Shown here piece by piece: positions 13,154-14,495 of a DNA stretch of 14,495 nt. The stretch comes from CAYGWP01 sp964353455 (GTDB lineage Bacteria > Planctomycetota > Phycisphaerae > FEN-1346). Both the position numbers and the translations under genes were made by a program. The notes beneath the pieces are model-generated. The model saw only the letters and a program-made list of their open reading frames with translations, was not told the DNA's origin and made no database searches. The stretch lies in contig CAYGWP010000449.1 in assembly GCA_964353455.1 (NCBI GenBank), forward strand, positions 1-14,495, written 5' to 3'. The stretch's first letter is position 1. Every line of letters begins with the position of its first letter.

Positions 13154-13225
13154 TCATAGGGCGATGACCTCATGGCGGGTCAGGTGCAGCCGGATGATCT
13201 TCGGCCTTTCGGCGGCATTCTCAAA
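13154..13225 (-). pseudogene. Minus-strand gene tail next to the insertion sequence
   Basis: Read on the minus strand, FENAAERPKIIRLHLTRHEV then IAL ends at TGA (13156-13154). The stretch is balanced and coding-like, and runs upstream into the presumed left part of the insertion sequence with no start codon. It looks like the C-terminus of a gene whose body was removed or separated by the insertion. I do not recognise the family, and chance cannot be excluded for 23 codons. Confidence 0.3.
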
Positions 13226-13270
13226 GTGTGCCCTTTAGCCGTTTTTCGAGGTCATTTAAGTGACAAAAAG

Positions 13271-13326
13271 CATGCCGACAACCCGATGTGATTGTTGTCC
13301 AGACAGTCACGCGGGAGGTCGGCATG
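13271..13326 (+). promoter_or_regulatory. Inverted repeat able to hide the transposase start
   Basis: CATGCCGAC (13271-13279) pairs perfectly with GTCGGCATG (13318-13326), which contains the transposase ATG and touches the ribosome-binding site GGGAGGT (13313-13319). An inner GACAA/TTGTC pair (13277-13281/13295-13299) offers an alternative fold. Transcripts entering from outside would fold and block translation, a known self-restraint of insertion sequences. Confidence 0.45.
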
Positions 13327-14495
13327 GATACGGCATCTCTGGTATCGGCATGGAACGCCCTGCTTCTCCAACTTTGCTGCGTGTTCACCGAGCCGACGGC
13401 GCAGGTCTGGCGCCAGATCGTCCTCGGCTGGGTCCTGCATCGCGGGCCGGCCACCGTAACCGGCATCTTCCGCACCCTGGGCCGTCTGGCCGACCGGCAC
13501 TGGACGGTCTACCAGAAGTTCTTCTACCGCGCGGCCTGGGTGTTGGACGCCTTGAGCCGGGCGCTGGTGGTCCACGTCGTCGCGCCGATGATCCTGGAGT
13601 CGGGCGCGATCAGCCCCGTGAGCGGAAAGTCCGTGGTCGATCTGGCCATCGACGACACCACGGCGGCCCGCTACGGCAAACATGTCGCCCACGCCGGCTG
13701 GTTCAAGGACGCCTCCGCCGCCGGACAGGCCACCAAGGGCACGGTCATCCATTGGGCACACAACTGGATCGTTGGGGCCGTCACGCTCCGGCTGCCGCGC
13801 TGGCCCCTGATGCGGTGGGTCCTGCCGGTGGTCTTCTGCCTCTACCGCAAGCCCCCCGACTGCGACCGGCGTCATCCGTTTGCCACGCGCCAGGTCTTGG
13901 CGGCACGGATGGTCTGCCAGGTGGCGGAGGCCCTGCCGGACATCGAAATCCGCGTCGCCGCCGATGGCCAGTACGCCACGCGGGACATGGTGAGAGGCTT
14001 GCCTCCCGGCGCGAATCTCGTGAGTCGCCTTCGCTCCGACGCGGCGCTGTATGCCCTGCCTCCGGCCCGCCGCCCTGCGGGCCGACGGGGGCGAAAGCCC
14101 AAGAAGGGCCGGCGACTGCCCCCGCCCCGCCAGATGGCCACCCGCCGCAAGAAGGGGTGGAAACGCATCACCCTCCTGAAGCAGGGCCGCACGGTCGAGC
14201 GCCTGGTGCTGGGCATAACGTGCCTGTGGTATCATGTGTGCAAGGAGGTCCCGATCCGGCTGGTGATCGTCCGCGACCCGGCCGACCGCGAGAAGGACGA
14301 CTTTTTCTTCTGCACGGATGCGAGCGTGGCCGACGCCCAGATCGCCCAACGAGCCGGCGACCGCTGGGGCGTGGAAGAGGCGATCCTGGAAGCCAAACAG
14401 CAGTTGGGCTTCGAGGACACCCGCGGCTGGTGCAGCAAGACCGTGAATCGTCAGGCCCCGCTGGCGATGGTCCTGGTGACGCTCGTGAAGGCGTG
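13324..14495 (+). CDS. DDE transposase of an insertion sequence (3' end outside window)
   Basis: The frame is open from ATG 13324 to the window end (390 codons), so the C-terminus is not seen. The RNase H-like core is visible: LAIDDTTAARYG with the first Asp at 110, IRVAADGQYATRDMV with the second Asp at 214, and RWGVEEAILEAKQQLGFEDT with the catalytic Glu near 351. The WxxEExxxxxKQxLG pattern fits the IS701-like/DDE_5 transposases of the wider IS4 superfamily. A basic insert (about 250-282, RRPAGRRGRKPKKGRR) lies between the second Asp and the Glu. GGGAGGT (13313-13319) supports the start. The left terminal repeat probably lies in 13226-13270 but cannot be defined without the right end. The visible frame has no stop or shift, so the element may be active. 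Confidence 0.88.
   Translation, partial: MDTASLVSAWNALLLQLCCVFTEPTAQVWRQIVLGWVLHRGPATVTGIFRTLGRLADRHWTVYQKFFYRAAWVLDALSRALVVHVVAPMILESGAISPVSGKSVVDLAIDDTTAARYGKHVAHAGWFKDASAAGQATKGTVIHWAHNWIVGAVTLRLPRWPLMRWVLPVVFCLYRKPPDCDRRHPFATRQVLAARMVCQVAEALPDIEIRVAADGQYATRDMVRGLPPGANLVSRLRSDAALYALPPARRPAGRRGRKPKKGRRLPPPRQMATRRKKGWKRITLLKQGRTVERLVLGITCLWYHVCKEVPIRLVIVRDPADREKDDFFFCTDASVADAQIAQRAGDRWGVEEAILEAKQQLGFEDTRGWCSKTVNRQAPLAMVLVTLVKA

Noticed and set aside
13252..14349. A 365-residue minus-strand open frame opposite the transposase
   Set aside because: The + strand shows all three catalytic residues of a DDE transposase. The minus frame is Gly/Arg/His-rich without motifs.

Overview
The window looks like a piece of a high-GC bacterial chromosome. 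The housekeeping genes are G/C-rich at third codon positions, and the gaps hold many kinds of short dispersed palindromic repeats. I associate this repeat style with Planctomycetota (Phycisphaerae-like) metagenome genomes. That assignment is an inference; no rRNA or tRNA is present to confirm it.

Layout. (1) 1-2053: the C-terminal ACT part of an aspartate kinase, a REP-like 62-bp cruciform element, then a zinc-dependent alcohol dehydrogenase with its own candidate promoter. (2) 2054-7030: an accessory island on the + strand. It holds a DarT/DarG DNA ADP-ribosylation toxin-antitoxin pair, a zeta-toxin-like P-loop kinase with a small overlapping partner, a nucleotide-cyclase-like protein of unknown role, and a membrane protein on what looks like a single integron gene cassette with a 59-bp attC-like site. 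The blocks are separated by partial copies of the 3' end of the downstream gene mtnA, and a 124-bp MITE-like palindrome lies next to the longer copy. (3) 7068-8643, minus strand: mtnA (methionine salvage) overlapping purE (purine synthesis), with a clear promoter upstream of purE. (4) 8763-12065, plus strand: a soluble GAF-PAS histidine kinase and an NtrC-type sigma54 activator, separated by a large inverted repeat. They probably form one two-component system. (5) 12062-14495: a second accessory stretch with a shrunken vapBC pair (vapC internally deleted), an HNH-like zinc protein, a minus-strand gene tail, and an insertion-sequence transposase that runs off the window.

How it fits together. 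Core metabolism and signalling genes are interrupted by two zones of gain and decay. The zone beside mtnA has gained toxin-antitoxin and possible defence genes, apparently more than once, at the 3' end of mtnA. The best candidates for something undescribed are the cyclase-like gene behind the zeta-like module, the attC-like cassette, the mtnA-tail duplications, the covarying cruciform repeat, and the in-frame miniature vapC. I see no CRISPR array, rRNA or tRNA.
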